From contig BRON01000003.1 in assembly GCA_024345305.1 (NCBI GenBank), positions 1,426,001-1,490,000 on the forward strand: 64,000 bases of DNA, given 5' to 3'. Within the stretch, counting starts at the first letter, position 1, and each line of letters starts with the position of its first letter. The notes below the pieces were generated by a model, which was not told where the DNA came from, searched no databases, and worked only from the letters and a program-made list of their open reading frames with translations. Origin of the DNA: Mrakia gelida. Lineage: Eukaryota > Basidiomycota > Tremellomycetes > Cystofilobasidiales > Mrakiaceae. Shown one piece after another: positions 34,366 through 45,421 of this stretch. A program made the position numbers and the translations under genes.

Positions 34366-35444
34366 CTACTTCAACGGATCCTCCTGAGGCACCCGTCCGT
34401 AAGCTCCAGGTCTCTCCTTGGGTCGAGGCTCGACCTTGTCCTTCCTCGAGTCCAAGCTGTACGTCGGTCGTCCGACTCCTACGAACCACATGACCCTGAG
34501 AGCGCAACCAGCCCAACATAAAAAAAACAGTCAGTCAGAAGACGGAGATAGAAAGCGACAGCGGAAGGGCTGAGAGCGAGAGAGAGAGAGAGCTCACCGG
34601 ACAACAAAGAGGATCGCTGTGACCCCTACATTCCCCCAGAGCAACGAAGTCCATTTCGAGAAAGGACTGGCGAGAACGTCGGCTGGGACGGAGGAGAGAG
34701 TTGACCAGATGTGGGTGATCTGGCAAAGCGACAGATAAAGACGGAACGAAGGCGATGAGGGAAGGAGTGGTTCGAGGTCAGCTTCGACGTTTTGGGAAGG
34801 AAGGCTTTGAAAGGGGTAGGGCTGGACGCACATCTCCGAGGATGAGACAGAGGAAGAAGGTCATAAGGATGTTCTCGTGTACGACGGGTTGGGAGTGAAG
34901 GTTTGAGCTGAGGGTTGGAAGGAGGGTGAAGGAGAAGAGGGCGAGGAGGAGGAAGCCTGGATGGGAGGGAGGTGAAGACCAGGGAAGAAGGTCAGCTCGG
35001 AGGGTTTCGAGGGATTCCGAATATAATACGCTGAGATGGGAGCTCGGTAGATCACGAAGCTCGCACGCCATGCAACCGGAAAGGGATGCAGCTCCTATAG
35101 ATCTGCCATCGCTGAGCTCGATCCCAGACCAACGTCGTCCCATCCTCCCTCTCTCTCTCGTCCGTCCCTCCTTCGCGTCCGATCCTTCTCCCACTCTCCC
35201 GGTCTCCGACTTAGTAGAAATCGGACTCACAGTTTCCCAATGCCCTGGTAACGAGCAGACCCCTCGCTCCTCCCCCTCTCTCTCCGAGGAGGACGACGTC
35301 CTTGAAGCTCATGGACTCATCGAAGTACTTGACGGGGAAGAAGATGGCGAAGATGGCACCGATCAGAGTGAACGAGGGCTCAACGTAGGCGAAGAAGTAG
35401 AAGTACAGAGCTGGCAAGGGGGTCGTCCGGTTGAAGGGTCGCAT
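34366..35444 (-). CDS. DUF7704-type four-helix membrane protein
   Basis: Small integral membrane protein. CDS complement(34366..34495, 34598..34719, 34832..34956, 35231..35444), 196 residues, all phases closing. Four hydrophobic segments are visible: LYFYFFAYVEPSFTLIGAIF, CFLLLALFSFTLLPTL (made by an exon junction), MTFFLCLILGD, and WGNVGVTAILFVVRVMWFVG. The pattern (short head, YFF-x3-EP, G-x-x-FAIF, a W-x2-LLWGN turn before the last helix) is that of the DUF7704 family of fungal membrane proteins, whose function is unknown. The tail is charged and cytosolic-looking, ending PQEDPLK. The upstream side shares a 481-nt divergent region with the F-box-like gene. Confidence 0.75.
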
Positions 35445-35925
35445 GTTTGGGGAGGAAGGAGTTGGGAGGGAGGAGGTGGAAGAGGAAGGAAGGACGAAAT
35501 GGATCGGACGTCAAGCTCATCTCGATCGAGCTCTGAGACTCGCCTCACACCGCCATCCTCGACTTTATTAACCTGTCTGGTTCTCGAGTTCTCCGACACC
35601 GCCTCTTGATCACCTTCATCACCATCTCTCGTGAGTCGGAAGAGCAGCTGGGAGGGAAGGAGTCGAGAGGGAAGGGAGATGAAGCAGGCGAGCTCGCAAG
35701 CTGACCTTCCTCCTTCTTTGGCTCTCCTGCTCAGTTTTTCGTCGCTATCTGCACTCAGATTCTACCAAGAACTGTATACGGACTAACATATCACAATGTA
35801 AGCTTTCAACCTCAGTAGTTGCAGGGACGGCGTCCGAACAGCGCAGAGATGGCCACCGACGAGCTCATCTCCTCCTCTGCTTCCCTTCCCTTTCGTTCCT
35901 TTGCGAGCCCAGCAATTCTTGAAAC
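35445..35925. promoter_or_regulatory. Divergent promoter region, DUF7704 and F-box-like genes
   Basis: 481 nt between two divergent starts. It contains AACATATCACAATG at about 35786 and other AT-richer text. No gene is supported. Confidence 0.4.
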
Positions 35926-36955
35926 ATGCCCAGAGTGAGCCTAGGAGAGGCCTACGCTAACCCTCCACCTCTCTGCTGACTCAGTGCTCTCGTTCTCACC
36001 AGGTCCTTCGCTCGCAAGCTCGTCGATTGCCATGGGACGTCCTCCTCGTCGTCTTTCAAGAGTGCGACGACGCTACCCTCGCCATCCTTGGACGAGTCTC
36101 GCTCGACTTCCTTCAATCCACCGCCAACGTCCTGTACGAATACGTGGGGGTCAATTCGGAGGAAGCGTTGAAGTTGCTCTTTTGCAAGAGGACGAGCTCG
36201 AAGAAGCAGGCGAAGGTCAGTTCCTCGTCCAGCCCTCTTTCAGACCTTCTCTTCGTTGAGAACTGCTACTGAGAAAGCCCGCATCTCTTCCCCAGTCGCC
36301 CGTCGTATTGAGGATCGAACCCTTCTTATCCCTCGCCCAAACCAAAACCCTGCGGGTGGATCTCTCCAACATCGTCGACATCGACCCCAAGGGCCTCTCC
36401 TTCTCCCGCATCGCTCAAAACGATCCCCTACCCCTCGACATCCTCCACCTCTCTACCCGGAAAGGCCCCTACACCTACATCTCCGTTCTTTCCAATCTCC
36501 ACAGCACTCTCTTACCCCACCTCGATCCGACTCGCCTGGAATACCTCGATCATGCGGAGAAGAAGGACACGCCGTACCATCCTCTGTACTCCGCTCCTCT
36601 CGAGAACTGGACGAGGCTGAAGGTCATTGATCTTCAAGGGACCTTCCCTTATCTCATGGGTAACTTCGAGGAGACTCGTTTCTTGGCTGCTCTGCCTCCA
36701 CCCACGCTCGCTCGCCGTCGGACCCTCCGTTTCCACCTCGCAACCCTCATTACCACCTACTTCCCCTCCCCGTTCCGCCTCCTCTCGAACATTCTCGCGG
36801 ATCACAACGTTCATAGCTTCGGTCTTGGGGCCATGCAGGAAAGCTCCCTCGTCCTCGTCGTACGATCGAAGGAGGAAGAGGAGGAGGTGAAGCAAGTCGT
36901 TCAGAGATTGGAGGAGAGGTGGAGATCGCTCTTCACGATCACACTGGAGCCTTGA
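35926..36955 (+). CDS. F-box-like protein with C-terminal LRR-like region
   Basis: Exons 35926..35934, 36003..36215, 36296..36955; 293 residues. The first exon is only nine nucleotides (ATG CCC AGA) but joins in frame. Residues of about 9-45 read RLPWDVLLVVFQECDDATLA, ILGRVSLDFL, the pattern of a divergent F-box (LP-x3-L-x2-IF, then a hydrophobic helix), and are followed by NVLYEYVGVNSEEALKLLF. The rest has LRR-like text (KTLRVDLSNI, LDILHLS, LEYLDHA, RLKVIDLQGT). If it is an F-box protein it would bind Skp1 and select targets for ubiquitin ligation; red yeasts have many such genes. The stop is followed one base later by a GTGAGT donor, so introns probably continue in the 3' UTR. Confidence 0.6.
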
Positions 36956-37659
36956 GGTGAGTTCTCCACACCTTCTGGCCCCCGTGATCTCTTGTCGTAA
37001 CCTCCGAGCTCACTCCCTTCTTCTCCTCCTCGCTCGTTTGCCGCAGGTCTCATCACTCGAACTCGACGCGTACTTTCCCTTCCCTCGTTCTTCGGCGTGC
37101 TTCGACGACCACAGCTTTCTTTGGTATCCACGAAACACAGTGTAAGTCCGATTTCTTACTTGATTCGAGGAAGGGACCAGCTGGAGGCACTTCGTCGAAC
37201 AAAAAAGAGCTGACCTCGTTCGTTCTCGACGCGTCTCGTTCCTTCGTTGGCGTTCTTCCCTCAGATCAGCGCTCGACGAGGCTTGTCACATATGCGGATA
37301 CGATCGAGATATGGCATGATTACTTCGGCACTGATTCCTCGTTGACGAGAGAAGTTGTGAAGACGAGATCGCGTCCAGGACGCGAGCTTCCTGTTTCGCC
37401 TAGTTTTTTTTTTTTCTCTCCTTTCAGCCCTAAGTATGGAGTCATTAGCTTCCTCCCCCTATCATCTCCGCTTGACATCTTCCTCTTGCCAACTTCCTCA
37501 TCATTCGATCTTTTCCCCAGGGCCTGCCTGGCGAACGCAAGATTGGGAGGGGCGAACTCCAAAACGCTCCTTCCTCTCCCCTCCCCCCTTCGCTCTTAAC
37601 GCCAACAACTCTCAGGCTCCACTTTCCGCTCCTACTCTCTCATCTGGACTGGGTACAAC
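36956..37659. other. Spliced 3' UTR and next promoter
   Basis: After the stop at 36955, donor 36957 and acceptor 37046 define an intron; 37047-37139 is an open 31-codon stretch; a second intron runs 37140-37265. These look like 3' UTR exons of the F-box-like gene or alternative C-terminal exons. From 37320 a T-run (37405-37417) and CT-rich text lead to the next gene's start at 37660. Confidence 0.4.
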
Positions 37660-39738
37660 ATGTCCTCCCCTTCCTCCCCCTCGTCGAAAAAGAAACCTTC
37701 GAGCTCTTCTTCTGCCTCGTTGATGTCCACTCTCCAACGAGCGTCGTTTGGGATCTCGACTCTCCCCGCTGGAACTTCAGACGACGATATCGTCAAACTC
37801 ATAGCAGACGAAGCCAAGAAGAAGGAGAAGATATGGAAGGAATTCGGATTGGGCGTGTACGCTCCTAGACCGTGAGTCGTCCTCTTCTCTTCTCTCTCTC
37901 GGAGGAACGAACGCAGAAGGGAAGGAGGGGAGAGGAGGAGAAGGAAGGAGCTCACGAGCAACTCGTTCGCTTCTCTTCTGGACTACAAGACCACCAGACC
38001 CTGTCTCTACATCGAAACCATCCTCCTCATCGACGCCCCTACCACCAGCGTATGCTAGGATGAGCGAATACCACAGGACGACGATGAGACCCATCCTCGA
38101 AGCTCAAGGCGTCCACGTTTCGTTGAGCTCACCTCCTTCCTTCGCCTTTCCCTCACACCACTCTTCCAAGCCCCTTTCGAACCTCCGAGCACCTTGCTGA
38201 CTGTCTTTCTCGCTTTGCAATGCATTTCTTCCTTAAGATCCTCCTCTACGTCCCAACCTCGACCTGGAAGCACCGTCAAACCCAACACCAACTTCCTCTC
38301 CTCCATGATTCGATCCGTCGACGGTCACAACCAAGCCCTCCTTCGACAGCAAGCTCTAGCAGCTCGAGTATCAAGAGACAGCTCTTTAGGTCGCAGTGGC
38401 TCGCCGAGGAGCGGTAGTGGAGGAGGAGGAGGCAGCGGGAGTGGGTCCAAGTCCAAGGGGATGAGAGGATGGGGAGATGAGGACGCTGAGGTCGAGGAGG
38501 GAGAGTCCAGGGAGGAGAGGAGCAGCTCTAAGAGGTCCTCGTCAGGGAAGGACAAGGAGAGGGATCGATCTCGAGATAGGGAGAGAGACCGAGGTGGGAG
38601 GAGCAGCGGCAGCAGTCGGAGAAGGGAGAAAGAGAGGGAGGAGGACTCCGGAGACGAGAGGAGGAAGTCGTCGTCGTCGAGTCGAAGACGGAGGGACGAA
38701 CGAAGCGACAGGGACGACGACAGTGAGGATGAGGAAGAAAGACGTCGTAGAAGGAGGAGAAGACGTCGTGAGGAGGACGAGCAGCGAGGTCTCGACGAAG
38801 ACGAAGGACGAGGATCGTCTCGGAAACACCACCACCACTCCTCCTCCTCTCGGTCGCGTCGTTCTCGGTCGCCGGATCATCACCACTCTTCCCATCGCTC
38901 TTCTTCCAAACCAACCTCTACCACCTCTTCGACGCCAGCATCTCCACCTCCTACCACCACCAACATCACCTCCCCAAACCCACACCCTCTCCGAACCTCT
39001 CACCTCGCCACCACCGTCGCTCCCTCTCCCACTGGCTCCTCGCCCTCACCCTCCGCCTCCCCCGAACCAGGTCCCTCTCGACCTCCTCCTCCGCCGCCCT
39101 CGTCCAAGATGGACAAGTACTTCGAGGAATCCTACGACCCATCGATGGACGTCGCTCCTCCTCCCAAGACGGGACTCGTCGGAGACGGATGGGAGAGGAT
39201 GCTCGAGGCGATGAAGGAGAAGGAGGAGGAGAAGAGGAGGGTTAAGAAGGTGAGTAAGACTCTCTTTTCCGGCTCCATCTATTCTGGGTTGAAGAGGGAG
39301 ACCGAACAAGACAGCCGTCGCGTCGAACCCCCGAAAACTGACTTTCCCTCTCCCTCGTTCCTCCCCCAGCGCGAGAAAAAAGCCCTCGAAAAAGCCTCCC
39401 GCAAAGCCATCCGTAAAGCCCAAAAGATCGCCGTCGAGTTCCACTCCTCCTCCGACTCGGACTCCTCCACCACCGCTCGTCGAAAACGTAAAGACAAGAA
39501 GGCCGCCAAATCGAAAGCTTCGTCGTCGGTGTCGGGAACGAAACCAACGTGGTTGTCGGAGATGGAGAAGAGGGAGATGGACGTGATGGAGATGAAGTAC
39601 TCCAAGGCTGGGGAGAAGAGGGCTTGGGATGTTGGGAAGGATGTTGGGAAGGGAGGAGGAAGGAAGGAGCAGGACGAGGTGGATCAGGAGAGGTGGGATG
39701 AAGGGGAGGGGTTGAAGGGGTTTGATGATGTTTGGTAG
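37660..39738 (+). CDS. Arg/Ser/Asp/Lys-rich nuclear-type protein
   Basis: Exons 37660..37871, 37990..38121, 38238..39249, 39370..39738; 574 residues, all phases closing. The N-terminus has DDDIVKLIADEAKKKEKIW and EFGLGVYAPRP, then YARMSEYHRTTMRPILEAQG. The middle is a long alternating Arg/Glu/Ser/Asp region with SR and RD repeats and His runs, as in splicing and nuclear-speckle proteins. A conserved-looking patch follows (KMDKYFEESYDPSMDV, GLVGDGWERMLEAMKEKE), then a Lys/Arg-rich helix and KPTWLSEMEKREMDVMEM. Function in pre-mRNA processing is inferred from composition only. Two of its three introns end in AAG (CTACAAG, CCTTAAG) and one uses GTTGAG; each is forced by the reading frame. Confidence 0.65.
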
Positions 39739-40091
39739 TATCTTGTATCTCAAGTGGGGTCTGATGATGATCTTGAAACGAGGTGTGTGAGACGAGCGAG
39801 AGAGAGAGAAGGACTAAGGGGTCGACGCGACGACTTGACTTTGGTTTTCGAAGCAGAGCCAGAGCGAAGCGAGTGGATGAACGAACGAGAAAGCGGGGTG
39901 GTGATTTAATTAAGAACAACAACTTGTAAATGGAGAAGGTGGAGGTGGTACATACGGGGGCTGAGAGACTAAGAAGAAAGGCTGAAACGAGGCGAGAGCC
40001 GAGAAAAGAGATGAGACGGTCCAAGACGCGAAGAAGAGTAGAGAACGACAAGAGAAGAGAGACGAGAGAGGGGAGTTCGAGGTATCTATCT
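39739..40091. other. Convergent 3' region before Argonaute
   Basis: 353 nt between two converging genes. It contains TTTAATTAAG near 39906 and AT-richer text suited to poly(A) sites, and no supported gene. Confidence 0.45.
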
Positions 40092-43000
40092 TCACATGTA
40101 CCACATCTGATATCCCGGAACGAAAGAGCGTCAGCGAAGGCGAGCGAAGAAGAAGACAGACGAGTCGGACTGACCGGAGCGAGCTTTCCTCCTCGTTCGA
40201 GCTGGTCAAAAAGAAAGGCAAGACAAGTCAGCACGGAGAAGGCGAAGACTTGACAGACAAGTCGACTAACCATGTCCTTAACTCGAAGAGGATCGTATGC
40301 CCATTCGTGCTGTCGGCGTCGTTGGCGATGATGGTTCGCGCCTTGTTGCAGGCTTTTGTGCGAAAGCGCGAGAAGTCGAGTCAGTTTCAAGAGTTCTCTC
40401 GAGCGAAATCAGACGAGGAACGCTCACCAATATGAGCGTAGTACGCAGGAGGGACGAGGGAGACACTCCTGCAGAGCGAGAGTGAAGAGAGAGAGAGGAA
40501 AGATCAGCGACGCGTCGCTGCACGCGAACGAAGGAAGGGGACTCGCCTCGTTGCTCGAGCGAAACTGCAGGAGTAAGGGACGAAAATGTTAGAACGGTGC
40601 TGAGGAGCGAAAGGGGAGAGTGCGGGACTCACCTGAAGGCTAAGGAGTGGCAGACCTGTTGCATGTCGTCCGCCGAGAACTTGTTCTCGTCGAGGAGGAC
40701 CGTGAGGTGAAGAGGACGAGCTGTGCCAATCAGTCCCGAGTGAGACTGGAGGTAGAAGTCCCAGAGGAGGGGAGCGACGATTTGCTGTGTGAACGAGCGA
40801 GGAGAAAAGGGGGAAGGAAGTGGGACGGAGTCAGTCGCGAGTCGAGAGACGCTCGTTCGTTCGTTCTGTAGATCCTCGTCGAACTGCTCACGTTGGAGAC
40901 GATGGTTCCAGAAGGGAGGTTGTTCTAGGGGTTCGAGATAAAGTCGAAGATGAAGAGAGTCAGCCGAGACAGAAGAGGGAGAGAGCGACGAACGTCGAAG
41001 AGAAGAAGGAGAGAGAGATGAACTGACGTTGCGGTCGAGGTCAGCCTTGTCCGCTCCGAAGAAACGAACTCGATGGGACTTCCCACAGACGATGAAGGTG
41101 AGAGGAGGATTGTAGTGAAACTGTTGAGCTATCGAAATGGATTGACAGGCCTCTGAAGGTCGAACCAAACGAAGGAAGGAACGAGAATCAGCTCGAGCTC
41201 GGGTCGCGTCCGACGAACGAAAGCGAAAAGATGCTCACTCTTGACGTATTCGACCTCGACATCCAAAGCTCGTTCCAGCTCTCCTTCGCTGAGACCATCT
41301 CGGAAGAAGATGATCTTGTCCGGCAGACCTCCGTGGTAGTTGAGCAGATGAATCTCCACCATCTCCGAGAGATCGTGGATCATCTCCACCCGAGCTGTAA
41401 GACGCGACGAGATCGAATCAGCGCTGTCGAAAGCGTTGGTTCGAGATGATAAAAAGAAGAAACCACTCACCATCTTGAGTCCTAATCTCGGCAGCGTAGG
41501 TCGAGTGAGAAGCGTTCGTCGACGCGACGACAGCAGCGACGGAAGGTTCGTTGGAACCAGGCCCAGCGTGAGAGACGTCGGCTCCGAAGAAGATCGTCTT
41601 ATCCGTTATCCCAGGGAGGTCTCGAGGGGATAGGTTCCTGCGTCGGGAGAGGTAGAGAGGAGGGTCAGCTCGGACGCGACGCAACGAGAGGTGAAGGAAA
41701 GGGAAAGCGTCGAGCTCACCAATTCTCTCCTCCGAGCTTCATGTTGATTTTCATCGAAACGTTGGCCAAGTATTGATCGAGCCGTCGAGGATCCTGGACG
41801 ACCTTTTCGGCCATGACGAACTGAGTTGCGAGAGGGTGTTTGAGATCGAAGGCGGCGTGTTTCTTGAGTTGGTCGTAGCTGAACGAGAACGACGCGTCGA
41901 AGCAGAGACGAAGACTAAAGGTCAGCCTTCGTTCCCTCGACAAAGACAAGGACCGGATGAGGAGCTCGAATCTCACGTGTTTCGATCCGGGACGATGATG
42001 AGCAGAACCTGAGGGTCGATCTTCGTCTGCCTCCAGGCGGAGACCGCCGTGATCTTGACCAGCTGTAAGAGGTCCGAGTTCCCGTTCGAGGCGTTGATGG
42101 GAGGTCGGTCGTTGAGGATGGTCATCCCTGATACAACGAGGAGGCAGTAGAACACTGGTCAGCAACGAGGAAAGGGTCTGAAAGGGAGGGAACGCGAAGA
42201 GACTCGCCTTTCGTCCGACAACACTTGACGAAGGCGACGACGAAGTTCTCGACGTCCATCTGACGCAATCGAGGAGCCATGTTCAGCACAGCCCACGACT
42301 CAAGAGGTGCATTGGGACCGATGACTAAGCGAAGGAAGTTGGGAAGAAGAGTGTCAGCCGAGCTGTCGCTGAAGGGGATTGAGGAAGAGACGCAATTGAA
42401 CGTTTCGTTCTTCTCACTCACATTTCGAAGCCGTGATGTTCCATGCGCCTGATGCGACTCGAGGGGAAGGCTGCTGCGATGAAGGATGGTAGAGTACCGA
42501 GGGAGGATCCAGAACCTGAATGAAGCGAGAGGAGGAAGATCAGCGAGGGAAGGGACGACGCGTCGAAGAATCGAACGAAGCGATTCGAGCTCACTCTTCC
42601 TGCGACTTTCTCCATCTGAGGAGCAACTTGAACACCCCAAGTGTTCATCCTGTTGCTCTGATCATACCCAGCGATGGTTCTGTTGTTCTCGATCTCGGCC
42701 TTCCTCTGAGGAGGAGGTTTTCCGGCGAGCTAAGTTCACGACGAGGGAAAGGAGGGAAGAGCCAGTTTCGGACCTTGAGCTTTCTCTCTTTTTTTGCGTC
42801 TTCGATGCGAGACGCACCTTGATCATATCTCTCGTCTGATTGGGATGGATCCGAGTGAAAGGAATCTGGGTTCCGGGTAGTAGCTGAGTGAAAACGAAGA
42901 AGAAGAAAGGGAGACGCAAAGAGTCAGTCGAGAAAGACGAGTGCTCGTTCGTCCCACTCGGACCGAGAGAACGACGAAGCTCACCTCAACGAACTGTAGA

Positions 43001-45262
43001 GGCACGAGTTGCCTCCCAGGAAGCTGGACGAGACGAAGATTTGGGTTTTCGATCTGCATGTTGAGCTTTCAGTCGAAGAAGCAAACTCGTCAGCTCGACT
43101 TCGAATTGTCGCGAGGAGAGAAGAACAGAGAACTCACCATCTGAGCGTAGTACTGCTGGATGGAAAGAGTCTGAGGTGGTGGCGGTGGTGGATCTCCAGG
43201 TCCAGACGGCTCGGTGACTCTCGGTGTGAGCTGAGCGAGGCGAGACGGGAGGAGGTCAGCGACGGTCGAACGAACGAAAGAAGTGATCAAAAACGACGCG
43301 TACCTGAAACTTCGTCTCTTTAGCTGAATGGTTCGAGAAGCCGAGGATCTTGTAGGTGGGATTCCCACGGTAGGTGAGTCGAACTCGACCGCTTTTGAGG
43401 ATCTGTCCGGCGAGGCTGTAAGAAGGAAGAGATCAGGTCAGCTTCGAAAGACGAGAACGAGACCAAGATAGAGGAGGCGACGATGAGGCTGAGGATGTTC
43501 CAACTCACACCCAGTCAATCTCCTGAGTTCGATCGTTCTTCGCGATACTGTAGACGACTGGAAACGATGAACGCGTCGGGGAGATCAGATTTCGGTTCGA
43601 AGGTTCGAAGAGTCGACTGGAGGCGAAAGCGACCAACCGTTATCAAGCCGACCCGGTTTCGCGAAGGCAGAGTAGGCGGTACCGACGTTGAGGTAGACTC
43701 CCTTCACGCTCGGTCGAAAGGATCTGAAGAGAAGAAGGGCGCGTCGTCAGGGGACGAAAGTCGAGGGACCTTTTCTCCCACAACGCAAGAAGACTCAACT
43801 GGAAGATCCCTCTCAATATCTGACCACCAGATCCAATATCAGAAGCGGTAGCCCCATTGAAGAACTTGCGACCTGGCGTCAAAGGAGAGGACGAGGTCAG
43901 CTTCGTTCTCAAAACCGAAAGCTGATTCGCGTCTGGCCTCGAACGCACCTTGACCTCCCACGATCGGGAACGCGTTCCTCAGATCATGACCAGCGAGAAC
44001 ATCGAGACTCTGGATAGCCTTCATCGCTTCAGCTCCAGCGGGTGCAGCTTCCTCGTCGTAAGCACTGCGAGGATCGGTGAATCGAAGGAGAGCCTGGAGC
44101 GACGAAGGGACGAAGAGAGAAGGCAGGTCAGCGAGCTGAGAATGGACCCAAGCTTCGGTCAACAGGGAGGAGAGAAGGGCTGACATCGAAGTTGACGAAG
44201 CCGATTGGGTTGATCCTGTAGAGAGCGACAGGGAAGATGAGGAGAGAACGACGAAGCGTGAGCTCGCGATCTTTGAGACCGGCTCTGCTCGGACAACTAG
44301 ACTGCTCACCTGATGTTGAACCTCTTAGGTCGAGCTCCAGCCATCAACACCACTCCCGCTTCGTTCAACCTACGTAAAAAAGGAGAGTCAGCGACGAGAA
44401 GGCGAGGAGGCTCGAAGACGCGAAAGATCGACTTTCACTGACTCGACTTCGAAGTTGTACCCGTCCGAGTTGGTCCTCGGCATCTTGTAGGGTCCGTAGG
44501 CGTTCTTGAGACTGTCGAACACGGTCTTTTGTCGATGCGAAAGGAGCTGGTTCAGCCTGCGTTTGGACAGCGACGAAAGAAGGCGGCCCAGAAGAAGAGA
44601 GGACGAGCTCACCGACTGCAGCACCTGTCTCAGCCCAGGGTACCTCTGATCCGAATCCTGCTGTAGGTTGTTCCAGAGAATCCAGCAGAGTCGACGAGGG
44701 AGTCCTACTCCTGGTTTAAGTGGTTTGTCGAGGGGTGTGAACTCGATGTCGAAGTGGAAAATCTCTGGAGAAGCGTTGAAGGTGACTTTGTAGAGGCTGA
44801 AGAGGGAAGACGAGGTTAGGAGGAGTTCCGAGGGGATAATAATAGAGAGGATGCTTACTTGGCCCATAGACGCTAGTAAGGAGCAAAGAGAATCGAGTCG
44901 GGATGAGCATGAGGGGAAGAAGAGCCCGAACGAAGGGAGGGAGAGGTGGAGGAGAACGAGCTGAAGCTCACGATGTGCTTGCCGCGAAGATCGTTCTTGA
45001 CGTCTACACTTCCGAACTATATGAAGCGAGACGCTGATCAGCTCGGAGCCAGATGAAAGATTTTCTCGATCTCGTCGTACTCACAGGCTTGTGAAACGGA
45101 CGACGAGCGAACTCTGCAAGAGGAAAGACGGAAGGGAAACGAAGGTGAGCTCGTTCGTCTTGGTCTTCTTCTCGCTCGGGGCTGACCTATAGGCGGCGGC
45201 GGTGGCTCTCTCTCTGTCATATGCTTGATTCTCTTGGATGAAGGAGGCGGGGAGTGATTCAT
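40092..45262 (-). CDS. Argonaute with intact slicer tetrad
   Basis: Core RNA-interference protein that uses a small-RNA guide to cut target RNA. Start Met 45262 (MNHSPPPSSKRIKHM), stop 40092-40094; more than 20 short introns. In order: N domain (EFARRPFHKP, FGSVDVKNDLRGKHI, LYKVTFNASPE), linker, PAZ (NPNLRLVQLPGRQLVPLQF near 42990), MID (WAVLNMAPRLRQ, VLLIIVPDRNT, YDQLKKHA) and PIWI. The catalytic residues are all visible: FFGADVSHAGPG (D), RVEMIHDLSEMV (E), IIFFRDGLSEGE (D) and PPAYYAHI (H). LLWDFYLQSHSGLIGTARP is a further PIWI signature. The protein ends PMWYM, the usual Argonaute C-terminus, encoded by a 15-nt last exon. The divergent gene to the right starts only 159 nt away. No Dicer is in the window. 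Confidence 0.92.
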
Positions 45263-45421
45263 AATCTCCTTTTGGGTCGTTGGTCGTGAAAGAGAGGCGA
45301 GAAGAGGGGGAAGGGAGGGGACACAACGGCGAGGAGGTCTGCGCGGGAGGAGCTGCAGGAAGGTGAAGCTCAACCGTTTCCGATCCTCCCCTCCCTAACT
45401 CTCAGCACACCTTCAGCTCGG

